Below, piece after piece: positions 1 to 5,296 of a stretch of 5,296 bases of DNA. Positions within the stretch are counted from its first letter, which is position 1. Each line of letters begins with the position of its first letter. Origin of the DNA: Veillonella parvula (GTDB lineage: Bacteria > Bacillota > Negativicutes > Veillonellales > Veillonellaceae); NCBI GenBank assembly GCA_947096075.1, contig CAMUQE010000126.1, positions 1 to 5,296 on the forward strand. Reading direction: 5' to 3'. Made by a program: the position numbers and the translations under genes. The notes below the pieces were generated by a model. That model was not told the origin of the DNA. It saw nothing but the letters and a program-made list of their open reading frames with translations, and did not search any database.

Positions 1-440
1 TCTTCACAAATTTCTACAACTTGCTCACGAGGTAATGCCAAAATTGCTGCCATAGCGCCTTTACCCAATGGCACAGCTTCTTGCATATATTCACCACGTT
101 TATGAACTACATATACTGCATCTTTAAAGTTCAATACACCGGCTGCTACCAGAGCACTATACTCACCAAGACTATGCCCGCCTACGATGTCAGGCGTAAA
201 GCCTTGTTCTTTTAGAATTTCATAACAAGCTACGGATGCAGTCAAAATAGCTGGTTGTGTATTTGCTGTTTTAACGAGCTCTGTATCAGGACCTTCGAAG
301 CATAATTTACTGATAGAATAACCAAGTGCCTCGTCAGCTTCTTCAAAACGTTGTTTCACAATAGGGTACGCATTATACAAATCTTGTAACATGCCTACTT
401 TTTGAGAACCTTGACCAGGAAAAACAAATGCCGTTTTCAT
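1..440 (-). CDS. fabD: Malonyl-CoA:ACP transacylase FabD, N-terminal part (runs off left edge)
   Basis: FabD transfers the malonyl group from malonyl-CoA to acyl carrier protein in the cytoplasm, supplying the extender unit for type II fatty acid synthesis. About 146 codons are visible, roughly half of a usual 300-310 residue protein; the 3' part lies outside the window. The protein starts MKTAFVFPGQGSQ; the GQGSQ motif is at residues 9-13, with Gln10 as the oxyanion-hole glutamine. GHSLGEYSAL follows at 88-97, with Ser90 as the catalytic nucleophile, and HKRGEYM contains Arg115, which in the family binds the malonyl carboxylate. The catalytic His lies beyond the edge. The ATG at 438-440 has a perfect AAGGAGG six bases upstream that overlaps the fabK stop codon, so translation is probably coupled to fabK. 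It is the last visible gene of the fapR-plsX-fabH-fabK-fabD operon. No frame break is seen. The family assignment is secure. Confidence 0.96.
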   Translation of the reverse strand, partial: MKTAFVFPGQGSQKVGMLQDLYNAYPIVKQRFEEADEALGYSISKLCFEGPDTELVKTANTQPAILTASVACYEILKEQGFTPDIVGGHSLGEYSALVAAGVLNFKDAVYVVHKRGEYMQEAVPLGKGAMAAILALPREQVVEICE

Positions 441-446
441 TAGGGG

Positions 447-454
447 CCTCCTTA
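447..454 (-). promoter_or_regulatory. fabD ribosome-binding site fused to the fabK stop codon
   Basis: On the minus strand the fabK stop codon TAA is the first part of TAAGGAGG, so the stop supplies the AA of the fabD Shine-Dalgarno AAGGAGG. Six bases separate GGAGG from the fabD ATG. A ribosome ending fabK stands on the next initiation signal, which suggests translational coupling (inference). It also fixes the fabD start. Confidence 0.85.
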
Positions 455-1396
455 TTTACTAAGACCTTGAAGATTCTTAATCACAGTTTCAGCTTCAGTC
501 ATAATATCTTTAATGATAGTTTCACATGGTTTAACATCTGTTAACATACCAGAAATTTGACCGATCATTACAGAACCTTCTTTTACATTACCCTCAATAG
601 CAGCTAAACGAAGTGTACCAGCACCTAATGCTTCCAATTCCTCTTTAGATCCACCACTGAATTCAAGGGATTTATATTGATGAGCTAACGCATTATCTAT
701 AATACGTACAGGATGACCTGTTGTTAAACCAGTCATAACTGTAGCACGATCTTTTGCTTTCAATACAGCATTTTTATAATTTTCATGGGCAATACATTCT
801 TCGGATAATACGAATCGTGTCCCCATTTGTACAGCTTTAGCACCTAATGCAAATGCCGCAGCCATACCACGACCATCTGCAATACCTCCGGCAGCAATAA
901 CTGGTACATCTACAGCATCAACTACTTGAGGAATTAATGCCATAGTTGTAATATCACCTACGTGACCACCAGACTCTGTACCTTCAGCAATAATTGCATC
1001 AATACCACCACGTAATAAGCGCTTTGCTAGTAATACTGATGCAACTACAGGAATAACTTTTGTACCAATTTCTTTCAAAGCGGGAACATAAACACCAGGA
1101 TTACCTGCACCTGTAGTGATAACAGGAACACGTTCTTCCACGACTACTTCCATAACCTCTTTTACAAATGGAGACATGAGCATGATATTACAGCCAAAAG
1201 GCTTACTAGTGCGCTCTTTTAATTTATGGATTTCATTACGGAAAATATCAGGAGGCATATGACCAGCACCAATAATACCAAGTCCACCAGCTTCAGAAAC
1301 GGCTGCCGCTAATTCTGCAGTACCGAGCCAAGCCATGCCACCTTGAAAGATTGGATACTCAATCTGCAATAAATCACAAATGTCAGTCTTAATCAT
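452..1396 (-). CDS. fabK: Enoyl-ACP reductase II FabK (FMN-dependent)
   Basis: FabK reduces trans-2-enoyl-ACP to acyl-ACP, the last step of each elongation cycle, using FMN and NAD(P)H. It is unrelated to the short-chain dehydrogenase FabI and is known in streptococci for insensitivity to triclosan. At 314 residues it has normal family length and a TIM-barrel pattern of the nitronate monooxygenase/FabK group. Visible signatures: IEYPIFQGGMAW near the N-terminus (12-23), GGLGIIGAG (37-45), EGTESGGHVG (138-147) with His145 at the position of the pneumococcal active-site His144, and flavin phosphate-binding segments AAGGIADGRG (168-177) and GTRF (192-195). Its position between fabH and fabD supports FabK over a nitronate monooxygenase. 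The ATG at 1394-1396 has AAGGAGG ten bases upstream, overlapping the fabH stop. As part of the FapR operon it is probably repressed together with the other fab genes. Confidence 0.94.
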   Translation of the reverse strand: MIKTDICDLLQIEYPIFQGGMAWLGTAELAAAVSEAGGLGIIGAGHMPPDIFRNEIHKLKERTSKPFGCNIMLMSPFVKEVMEVVVEERVPVITTGAGNPGVYVPALKEIGTKVIPVVASVLLAKRLLRGGIDAIIAEGTESGGHVGDITTMALIPQVVDAVDVPVIAAGGIADGRGMAAAFALGAKAVQMGTRFVLSEECIAHENYKNAVLKAKDRATVMTGLTTGHPVRIIDNALAHQYKSLEFSGGSKEELEALGAGTLRLAAIEGNVKEGSVMIGQISGMLTDVKPCETIIKDIMTEAETVIKNLQGLSK

Positions 1397-1406
1397 CTTG
1401 ATGTGT

Positions 1407-1414
1407 CCTCCTTA
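1407..1414 (-). promoter_or_regulatory. fabK ribosome-binding site fused to the fabH stop codon
   Basis: The fabH stop TAA is again embedded in TAAGGAGG on the minus strand, identical over eight bases to the fabK/fabD junction. The spacing from GGAGG to the fabK ATG is ten bases, longer than the six at fabD. It supports the chosen fabK start and suggests coupled translation. Confidence 0.85.
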
Positions 1415-2407
1415 ATACCATTTCAAGACCAGGCTTGCCCATGTTAGGCCTGCACCAAATCCTGCAAACGCAACATTATCACCGCGTTTGAAACGTCCCT
1501 CGCGATTAGCTTCATCAAGTGCAATCGCTACAGACGCGGCAGATGTATTACCATACTTATGTAAATTAACAAAAACTTTTTCCATCGGCAGATGTAAACG
1601 TTTGGCTGCCGAATCAATAATACGAATATTCGCTTGATGAGGAATGAAGTAATCTAATTCATTTAACTCCATATCAGCACGTTCTAAGGATTTTAAAACC
1701 GTACGTCCCATCGTTTTAACGGCAAATTTATATACTTCAGGGCCATCCATATGAATAAATGTTAAGCCCTCTTCTACGCGTTGATCATTTGCTACTACAG
1801 CAGTGCCACCTGCAGGAATGCAAAGCGCTGATCCTCCAGTGCCATCGGCGCCCATGTCAATACCTTTAATGCCATAGCCTTCAGGTACTTCAGATACTAC
1901 TGCAGCCCCAGCACCATCACCAAAGAGGATACATGTACCACGATCATTCCAGTTTACTCGACGAGAAAGAATTTCTGCCCCCACAACGAGTACTTTTTTA
2001 TAAATACCAGAGCTAATATAACTAGCGGCAGTAATCAATCCATATACAAACCCAGAGCATGCCGCTTGTAAATCATAGGCTGCAGCGTTTTTAGCTCCTA
2101 AGTTTACTTGCAATACACAAGCTGCCGAAGGAATAATCATATCTGGTGTTAGGGTAGCAAAGATAATCATGTCGATATCCTCTGCAGAGACATTAGCCAT
2201 TTGCATAGCTTTTTTTGCTGCCTCGGTCGCCATATAGGATGTATTCATACCTTCCGGTGCAATGCGTCGTTCTTCTATACCCGTACGCTCTCTAATCCAT
2301 TGATCATTGGTATCAACCATTTTTTCAAGATCAAAGTTTGTTACTACATTGTCAGGAAGGAAGCTCCCAGTACCAATGATTCCTACAGGTTTATTCATCA
2401 TAGTCAT
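1412..2407 (-). CDS. fabH: Beta-ketoacyl-ACP synthase III FabH
   Basis: FabH starts fatty acid synthesis by condensing an acyl-CoA primer with malonyl-ACP to give 3-ketoacyl-ACP and CO2. The 331-residue protein shows the complete thiolase-fold triad: Cys117 in AACSGFVYG, His257 in PHQANIRI and Asn287 in GNTSAAS. The usual DQWIRERTGIEERR segment is at 35-48 and the C-terminal GFGAGLTW at 317-324. The ATG at 2405-2407 was chosen because GAAGGAGC lies nine bases upstream; two further ATGs (codons 3 and 4) sit 15 or more bases from that site and are less likely. The start overlaps the end of plsX by 17 bases, implying coupled translation. The residue matching E. coli Phe87, which shapes the primer pocket, is Ile92 here (alignment by eye), so primer preference may differ from acetyl-CoA-only enzymes. 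It lies in the FapR operon. Confidence 0.97.
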   Translation of the reverse strand: MTMMNKPVGIIGTGSFLPDNVVTNFDLEKMVDTNDQWIRERTGIEERRIAPEGMNTSYMATEAAKKAMQMANVSAEDIDMIIFATLTPDMIIPSAACVLQVNLGAKNAAAYDLQAACSGFVYGLITAASYISSGIYKKVLVVGAEILSRRVNWNDRGTCILFGDGAGAAVVSEVPEGYGIKGIDMGADGTGGSALCIPAGGTAVVANDQRVEEGLTFIHMDGPEVYKFAVKTMGRTVLKSLERADMELNELDYFIPHQANIRIIDSAAKRLHLPMEKVFVNLHKYGNTSAASVAIALDEANREGRFKRGDNVAFAGFGAGLTWASLVLKWY

Positions 2408-3419
2408 ACTTTAAGGCTCCTTCAATATCCATCGTTTCTCTTATGTGTTGAATAATTTTACGCTCTACTAAATCACTAGCAATTTCAATAGCAGTTTTTA
2501 TTTCTTTTGCTTTAGAACTACCATGAGCAATCATGAATACCCCATTAACTCCTAAAAGTGGAGCACCACCATTTTCTGTGTGATCCAAACGTTTTGCCAT
2601 CTTTTTCAAGGCTGGCTTTACAAGCATAGCTCCTATCTTGGCAAAAATACTTCCTGCCATAATGCTATCCTTTACTAATTGCGTAAGACCTGTTACTAAC
2701 CCTTCCGCAAATTTAAGTACAACATTGCCTACGAATCCATCACATACGACAACATCAACGGCACCTTTAGGAATATCACGACCTTCAATGTTACCTTTAA
2801 AATTGATAGTCTTCATCCCCTCCAAAATCGGATACGTCGCCAATACGACATCGTTTCCCTTTGTGGCCTCTTCACCAATATTTAACAATCCCACAGTAGG
2901 ATTTTCTTTTCCTAATAAAAGCTTAGCGTATTCAGACCCCATTAAAGCTCCTTGTACAAGATGTTTAGGTTTACAATTAGAATTTGCACCAGAGTCTAAC
3001 ATAACTGTTATACCACTTACCGTTGGCATTGGAGTTGCAATGACAGGGCGATCAATACCTTTAATGCGACCAAGCCCAAACAAAGCCGCTGCAACAGCAG
3101 CTCCCGTACTACCTGGAGCAATTACAGCATCACAACGATTATCCCGAACCAACGAAGTAGCGACCACAACAGATGCATCTTTTTTCTTGCGCAATGCTTG
3201 ACCTGGATGTTCATCCATACCGATTACCTGGCTAGCATGATGTACAGAAATACGTGGATTCTTAGCTTCATTATTAGCTTCTAATATATCAAAAATTTGC
3301 TGCTCATCGCCGACGAGCACCACTTCAATGTGTTGATTTGCTCGTACGGCTTCAATGGATCCAAGTACAGTCTCCATTGGAGCAAAGTCGCCACCCATGG
3401 CGTCTATTGCAATTTTCAT
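2391..3419 (-). CDS. plsX: Phosphate acyltransferase PlsX
   Basis: PlsX converts acyl-ACP and inorganic phosphate to acyl-phosphate, the donor for PlsY in the first acylation of glycerol-3-phosphate. It is a soluble protein that associates with the membrane surface and links fatty acid synthesis to phospholipid synthesis. The 342-residue length is typical. The N-terminus MKIAIDAMGGDFAP is diagnostic; DEHPGQALRKKK (69-80), APGSTGAAV (101-109), LDSGANSNCKPKHL (141-154), NIGEE (180-184), DGFVGNV (227-233) and GGAPLLGVNG (284-293) follow in family order. The ATG at 3417-3419 lies three bases after the fapR stop and has only a modest AGGGTG ribosome site at 3426-3431, so it may depend on ribosomes arriving from fapR. 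The last 17 bases overlap the start of fabH. plsX-fabH adjacency is widely conserved in bacteria. Confidence 0.97.
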   Translation of the reverse strand: MKIAIDAMGGDFAPMETVLGSIEAVRANQHIEVVLVGDEQQIFDILEANNEAKNPRISVHHASQVIGMDEHPGQALRKKKDASVVVATSLVRDNRCDAVIAPGSTGAAVAAALFGLGRIKGIDRPVIATPMPTVSGITVMLDSGANSNCKPKHLVQGALMGSEYAKLLLGKENPTVGLLNIGEEATKGNDVVLATYPILEGMKTINFKGNIEGRDIPKGAVDVVVCDGFVGNVVLKFAEGLVTGLTQLVKDSIMAGSIFAKIGAMLVKPALKKMAKRLDHTENGGAPLLGVNGVFMIAHGSSKAKEIKTAIEIASDLVERKIIQHIRETMDIEGALKYDYDE

Positions 3420-3422
3420 AAT

Positions 3423-3983
3423 TTACACCCTATTCTCTACGGATTCCATAATAAATTTTGCGCGAAACACTTCTTTTATTTTATCTCTTATTATAACCCA
3501 AATAAAGAACTTATTACCTCGGCGACGAACAATTTCTGCTTTCGCTACCAAATTAGTACCAGATCCTACTGGGTTCTTATATTTTATATTTCCAACTTCC
3601 GCAGAGCAAACAGTCGTCCCCATAACTGCTTTTGCAAGGGAATTTGCTTGAGCATATAAATACTGCGGTTCTACATATCCGAATTGATCTTCCATATCAG
3701 CCGTAGTACGTAACATAGATAATGCTTGGTGCCCCTCGGTGACATCAATCAATTCACCAACCACTTCATATGATACATGTTCTACCATTTCATGTGATTG
3801 ACCTGTAGCCATAACACGAATGCGTTCACGCAATTCAGGAATACCCAATTCTAGTCGATCGAGACGAATTGTTGGCACACTTACACCAAAGTGTGTTGCC
3901 AATTCTTCATCAGTAAGAAATGGCGTAATATTCAGTTTTTCTTGTAACTGCTTTTGGCGCTCTTGCTTCTTTAACCGACTCAT
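3423..3983 (-). CDS. fapR: FapR, transcriptional repressor of lipid synthesis
   Basis: FapR represses fatty acid and phospholipid genes and, in Bacillus and Staphylococcus, is released from DNA by malonyl-CoA. The 186 residues match the 188-residue B. subtilis protein in layout. A DeoR-like winged helix-turn-helix covers about 20-56 (FLTDEELATHFGVSVPTIRL, then DRLELGIPELRERIR, nearly identical to B. subtilis). A linker helix follows, then a hotdog-fold effector domain from about 72 to the end with YAQANSLAKAV (110-120). By eye, Asn114 of the ligand site is kept, but the Arg106-Gly107 pair of B. subtilis is replaced by Glu105-Pro106, so the effector response may differ. The start at 3981-3983 has AAGGTGG four bases upstream and begins at the usual family position. 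It is the first gene of its operon, behind its own promoter and a FapR-type operator, which indicates autorepression. Confidence 0.94.
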   Translation of the reverse strand: MSRLKKQERQKQLQEKLNITPFLTDEELATHFGVSVPTIRLDRLELGIPELRERIRVMATGQSHEMVEHVSYEVVGELIDVTEGHQALSMLRTTADMEDQFGYVEPQYLYAQANSLAKAVMGTTVCSAEVGNIKYKNPVGSGTNLVAKAEIVRRRGNKFFIWVIIRDKIKEVFRAKFIMESVENRV

Positions 3984-3994
3984 GGGACCACCTT

Positions 3995-4011
3995 TTATGA
4001 CCTAGTATTAA
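3995..4011 (-). promoter_or_regulatory. Putative FapR operator upstream of fapR
   Basis: On the minus strand this reads TTAATACTAGGTCATAA, an inverted repeat of the form TTAnnAC-TAG-GTnnTAA with five of seven arm positions symmetric. In the other orientation it differs at two of 17 positions from the Bacillus FapR box as I remember it (TTAGTACCTAGTCTTAA). It lies just downstream of the predicted start of transcription and directly abuts the fapR Shine-Dalgarno at 3988-3994. FapR bound here would block the promoter or early elongation, giving autorepression of the whole operon. The consensus is from memory and no search was run. Confidence 0.72.
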
Positions 4012-4023
4012 TATTACATCCTA

Positions 4024-4052
4024 AGTATATACAATAATTCCCTTATTGGCAA
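4024..4052 (-). promoter_or_regulatory. Sigma-A-type promoter of the fapR operon
   Basis: On the minus strand the -35 element is TTGCCA (4047-4052; four of six consensus bases), separated by exactly 17 bases from the -10 element TATACT (4024-4029; five of six). Transcription would start near 4017-4019, giving a 5' leader of about 35 nt that contains the putative FapR operator. It is the best-scoring promoter by eye in the spacer, and the upstream rpmF terminator makes a separate promoter necessary. Confidence 0.75.
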
Positions 4053-4249
4053 GGCTTTTCATACATATAGTAAGAAATTTTCATAGCATATACAAAATAT
4101 AGTTGTTTTTTATATTTTAGTATTTTTGTTTATAAAAAATAAAAATGTATCATCATCTTATAGAATAATCTTACTATAAAATAGTGACACACTTGCTATT
4201 GATAACGAAACATATAAAATTATGAGTGTATAATTTGAAAGTATATAAA
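4053..4249. other. AT-rich spacer without a gene
   Basis: About 200 bases between the rpmF terminator and the fapR promoter contain no ORF longer than a few codons, no RNA gene I recognise and no known riboswitch pattern. The stretch is strongly AT-rich with A and T runs. It holds a 10-base inverted pair, tatagtaaga (4066-4075) and tcttactata (4169-4178), and a small palindrome actataaaatagt (4173-4185). It may act as an upstream promoter element region, or simply as spacer. Confidence 0.6.
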
Positions 4250-4276
4250 AAAGACGCCTACTAGGTAGGCGTCTTT
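4250..4276 (-). terminator. Intrinsic terminator after rpmF
   Basis: A 12-bp perfect stem (4250-4261 with 4265-4276, core GACGCCTAC/GTAGGCGTC) closes over a three-base TAG loop. On the minus strand it continues into a run of T, the pattern of a strong Rho-independent terminator. It lies 13 bases after the rpmF stop and ends the yceD-rpmF unit, separating it from the fapR operon. There is no good T run on the plus side. Confidence 0.92.
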
Positions 4277-4289
4277 CTCCACTCACTTA

Positions 4290-4466
4290 TTAAGCATTAG
4301 CTACTACTTGTTCACCTTTATAGTGACCACATGTAGGGCAAACACGATGAGGCATCTTAGGTTCGTGGCATTGTGGGCATGCTACATAACCAGGAGCTTC
4401 TAATTTCCAATTAGCACGACGACGATCGCGACGGCATTTAGACAATCTACGTTTAGGTACTGCCAT
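4290..4466 (-). CDS. rpmF: 50S ribosomal protein L32
   Basis: L32 is a small protein of the large ribosomal subunit. The 58-residue product starts MAVPKRRLSK, as in most bacterial L32 proteins, has a very basic first 20 residues for rRNA contact, and a zinc ribbon CPQC (30-33) and CPTC (43-46) with all four cysteines present, making it the zinc-binding type. The C-terminal HYKGEQVV is also typical. The ATG at 4464-4466 has a perfect AAGGAGGTG (4473-4481) upstream. The reading frame stays open further upstream into the yceD gene, but that extension does not look like protein and is rejected. yceD and rpmF are adjacent in most bacteria and are probably cotranscribed here from the promoter upstream of yceD. 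Confidence 0.98.
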   Translation of the reverse strand: MAVPKRRLSKCRRDRRRANWKLEAPGYVACPQCHEPKMPHRVCPTCGHYKGEQVVANA

Positions 4467-4491
4467 TATCTGCACCTCCTTAGTACAATCA

Positions 4492-5004
4492 TTAGGATAA
4501 TCTATCATCTTTCTCATCAAGCAAAGCACGCAACTCTGCAAATCGAGGATCCACCACAAAGGATTCACAAGAACAAGGTGAAACATTCAAATTTGCTCCG
4601 CAATGAACGCACAATCCTTTGCAATCATCCTGACATAACACTTGAGAGGGCTCATTGATGATTAATGTATCCCTAATTAGTTCAGTTAAGTCAATTTCTT
4701 CTCCATCAAAAGAATTCACATCATCCGCAGCATCCCGACAATCACTAAAGATTTCCTCAAAAAAATCTTTTCGATAATGTTCTGTTGTATTTAAACAACG
4801 GGAACAATCATAATTGCCTTTAGACTGAATCGAACCTTGAACGATGTAATTTTGACCATCAAACCAAAACTCACCACTAATGGTTATATCATGACGGCTC
4901 CAAGGAAAAGCAGTTACGTCACCAAGCTCAGAGGCTGATATCGTATAGCTATAAGGAAATTTCTTTCCTATATGTTCTTTTGCTTGCTCTACTTGCAGTT
5001 TCAT
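4492..5004 (-). CDS. yceD: YceD family protein (DUF177), linked to 23S rRNA/L32
   Basis: This belongs to the DUF177/YceD family, whose members are linked to 23S rRNA accumulation and lie next to rpmF; the molecular activity is not well known. The 170-residue form has CSRCL (67-71), then an acidic middle, then LCQDDCKGLCVHCGANLN with cysteines 124, 128, 132, 135, 144 and 146, and DPRFAELRALL near the end; this CxxC plus GLCxxCGxNLN layout is the family signature and suggests metal binding. An upstream in-frame ATG at 5020-5022 would add six residues (MSRGKI), but it lies at or before the predicted transcription start and has no ribosome site. The ATG at 5002-5004 has GAGG (5012-5015) seven bases upstream and starts MKLQVEQ, so it is preferred. 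The stop lies 25 bases before rpmF. Confidence 0.92.
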   Translation of the reverse strand: MKLQVEQAKEHIGKKFPYSYTISASELGDVTAFPWSRHDITISGEFWFDGQNYIVQGSIQSKGNYDCSRCLNTTEHYRKDFFEEIFSDCRDAADDVNSFDGEEIDLTELIRDTLIINEPSQVLCQDDCKGLCVHCGANLNVSPCSCESFVVDPRFAELRALLDEKDDRLS

Positions 5005-5025
5005 AATCTTACCTCGACTCATAAT

Positions 5026-5054
5026 ATTATAAACATGACATGGTGCTTTGTCAA
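5026..5054 (-). promoter_or_regulatory. Perfect-consensus sigma-A promoter for yceD-rpmF
   Basis: On the minus strand TTGACA (5049-5054) and TATAAT (5026-5031) are both perfect and are separated by 17 bases. Transcription would start near 5019-5020, leaving a leader of about 15 nt before the yceD ATG at 5004. The T run of the rubredoxin terminator lies only two bases upstream of the -35 box and could serve as an UP-like AT-rich element. A promoter this strong fits a ribosomal-protein transcript. Confidence 0.92.
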
Positions 5055-5056
5055 AT

Positions 5057-5090
5057 AAAAAAGACTATCTCAAGTGGACTTAAGATAGCC
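5057..5090 (-). terminator. Intrinsic terminator after the rubredoxin gene
   Basis: The minus strand forms a 12-bp stem (5079-5090 with 5063-5074, two G-U pairs) over a TCCA loop, followed by six T (5057-5062). It begins 14 bases after the rubredoxin stop. The plus strand has a stem followed by TTTT, so weak bidirectional activity is possible, but no plus-strand gene needs it. Confidence 0.88.
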
Positions 5091-5104
5091 TTTTGGTAAG
5101 TCAA

Positions 5105-5239
5105 TTACATTTTTTCGAATTGGTCTTTACCAACACCGCAAATAGGGCAAACATAATCAGCTGGTTGATCTTCGAATTTTACGCCTTCAACAGCTTCGTC
5201 ATAAACCCAACCACATACTACGCATACATATTTTTCCAT
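5105..5239 (-). CDS. Short rubredoxin
   Basis: Rubredoxins are small cytoplasmic electron carriers with one iron bound by four cysteines; in anaerobes they often serve oxygen- and peroxide-reducing enzymes. The 44-residue product MEKYVCVVCGWVYDEAVEGV... has CVVCG (6-10) and CPICG (31-35), with all four iron ligands (Cys6, 9, 31, 34), and ends GVGKDQFEKM. Twenty-one residues separate the two cysteine pairs, where classical 52-54 residue rubredoxins have about 29, so the central loop is missing, as in the 45-residue Desulfovibrio desulfuricans form. The core aromatic residues are Tyr4, Trp11, Tyr13, Tyr29 and Phe41; Tyr and Trp appear exchanged at 11 and 29 relative to classical sequences. The ATG at 5237-5239 has a perfect AAGGAGG (5248-5254) eight bases upstream. 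It has its own terminator; its promoter is not clear within the window. The partner enzyme is unknown. Confidence 0.93.
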   Translation of the reverse strand: MEKYVCVVCGWVYDEAVEGVKFEDQPADYVCPICGVGKDQFEKM

Positions 5240-5296
5240 GTGTATTTCCTCCTTCACTTGAAAATTATTGTTTAATGTTTATCTTTAATTAATTCA

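Noticed and set aside
2201..2455. Open frame of 84 codons on the plus strand over the fabH/plsX junction
   Set aside because: It is antisense to the conserved FabH N-terminus and the PlsX C-terminus, with no protein-like features.
2638..3201. Open frame of 187 codons on the plus strand inside plsX
   Set aside because: It is exactly antisense to a well-conserved plsX coding region, has no family resemblance, and has no convincing ribosome site; it is a shadow frame.
3297..4005. Three open frames on the plus strand across plsX and fapR
   Set aside because: They are antisense to conserved genes, rich in unusual composition, and do not resemble known proteins.
4190..4240. Plus-strand promoter-like words (TTGCTA, TATAAA, TATAAT)
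   Set aside because: Spacing is poor, there is no plus-strand gene to drive, and AT-rich DNA gives such words by chance.
4467..4586. Longer N-terminus for L32
   Set aside because: The frame is open upstream, but the extension overlaps yceD, does not look like L32, and the internal ATG has a perfect AAGGAGGTG and the canonical MAVP start.
5005..5022. Upstream ATG for yceD
   Set aside because: It has no Shine-Dalgarno and lies at or before the transcription start predicted from the perfect promoter; the next ATG has GAGG at good spacing.
5093..5275. Open frame of 60 codons on the plus strand opposite the rubredoxin gene
   Set aside because: The minus strand holds a clear rubredoxin with all iron ligands and a perfect ribosome site; the plus frame is its shadow.
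5255..5296. Possible rubredoxin promoter (AATAAT with a TTAATT 17 bases upstream)
   Set aside because: The -35 match is only three of six in very AT-rich DNA, and the region is cut by the window edge.

Overview
The window reads almost entirely on the minus strand. It carries a compact fatty-acid and phospholipid synthesis cluster next to a ribosomal-protein unit and a rubredoxin gene. Low GC, strong AAGGAGG ribosome-binding sites, a FapR-type regulator and FabK as the enoyl reductase all point to a Firmicute. A short rubredoxin suggests an anaerobe. My best guess is a Negativicute close to Veillonella, but that rests on general resemblance and not on a search.

In order of transcription, from the right edge to the left: (1) a 44-residue rubredoxin gene (5105-5239) ending in an intrinsic terminator (5057-5090). 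(2) A perfect-consensus sigma-A promoter (TTGACA, 17 nt, TATAAT; 5026-5054) driving yceD/DUF177 (4492-5004) and rpmF (L32, 4290-4466), closed by a strong terminator (4250-4276). (3) An AT-rich spacer of about 200 nt with no gene. (4) A second sigma-A-like promoter (4024-4052) with a FapR-type operator (3995-4011) just downstream, then fapR, plsX, fabH, fabK and fabD. The last gene runs off the left edge.

The lipid genes form one tightly packed operon: gaps are 3, -17, 15 and 11 nt, and at two junctions the stop codon is part of the next Shine-Dalgarno (TAAGGAGG). FabD makes malonyl-ACP, FabH makes the first condensation, FabK does the final reduction of each cycle, and PlsX moves finished acyl chains to acyl-phosphate for phospholipid synthesis. 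FapR is expected to repress its own operon and to be released by a malonyl-CoA-type signal.

No wholly new system is visible. The points most worth a second look are the non-conserved residues in the FapR ligand pocket (Glu-Pro where the Bacillus protein has Arg-Gly), the Ile in the FabH acyl pocket, the stop/Shine-Dalgarno fusions, and the short rubredoxin with swapped aromatic core residues.
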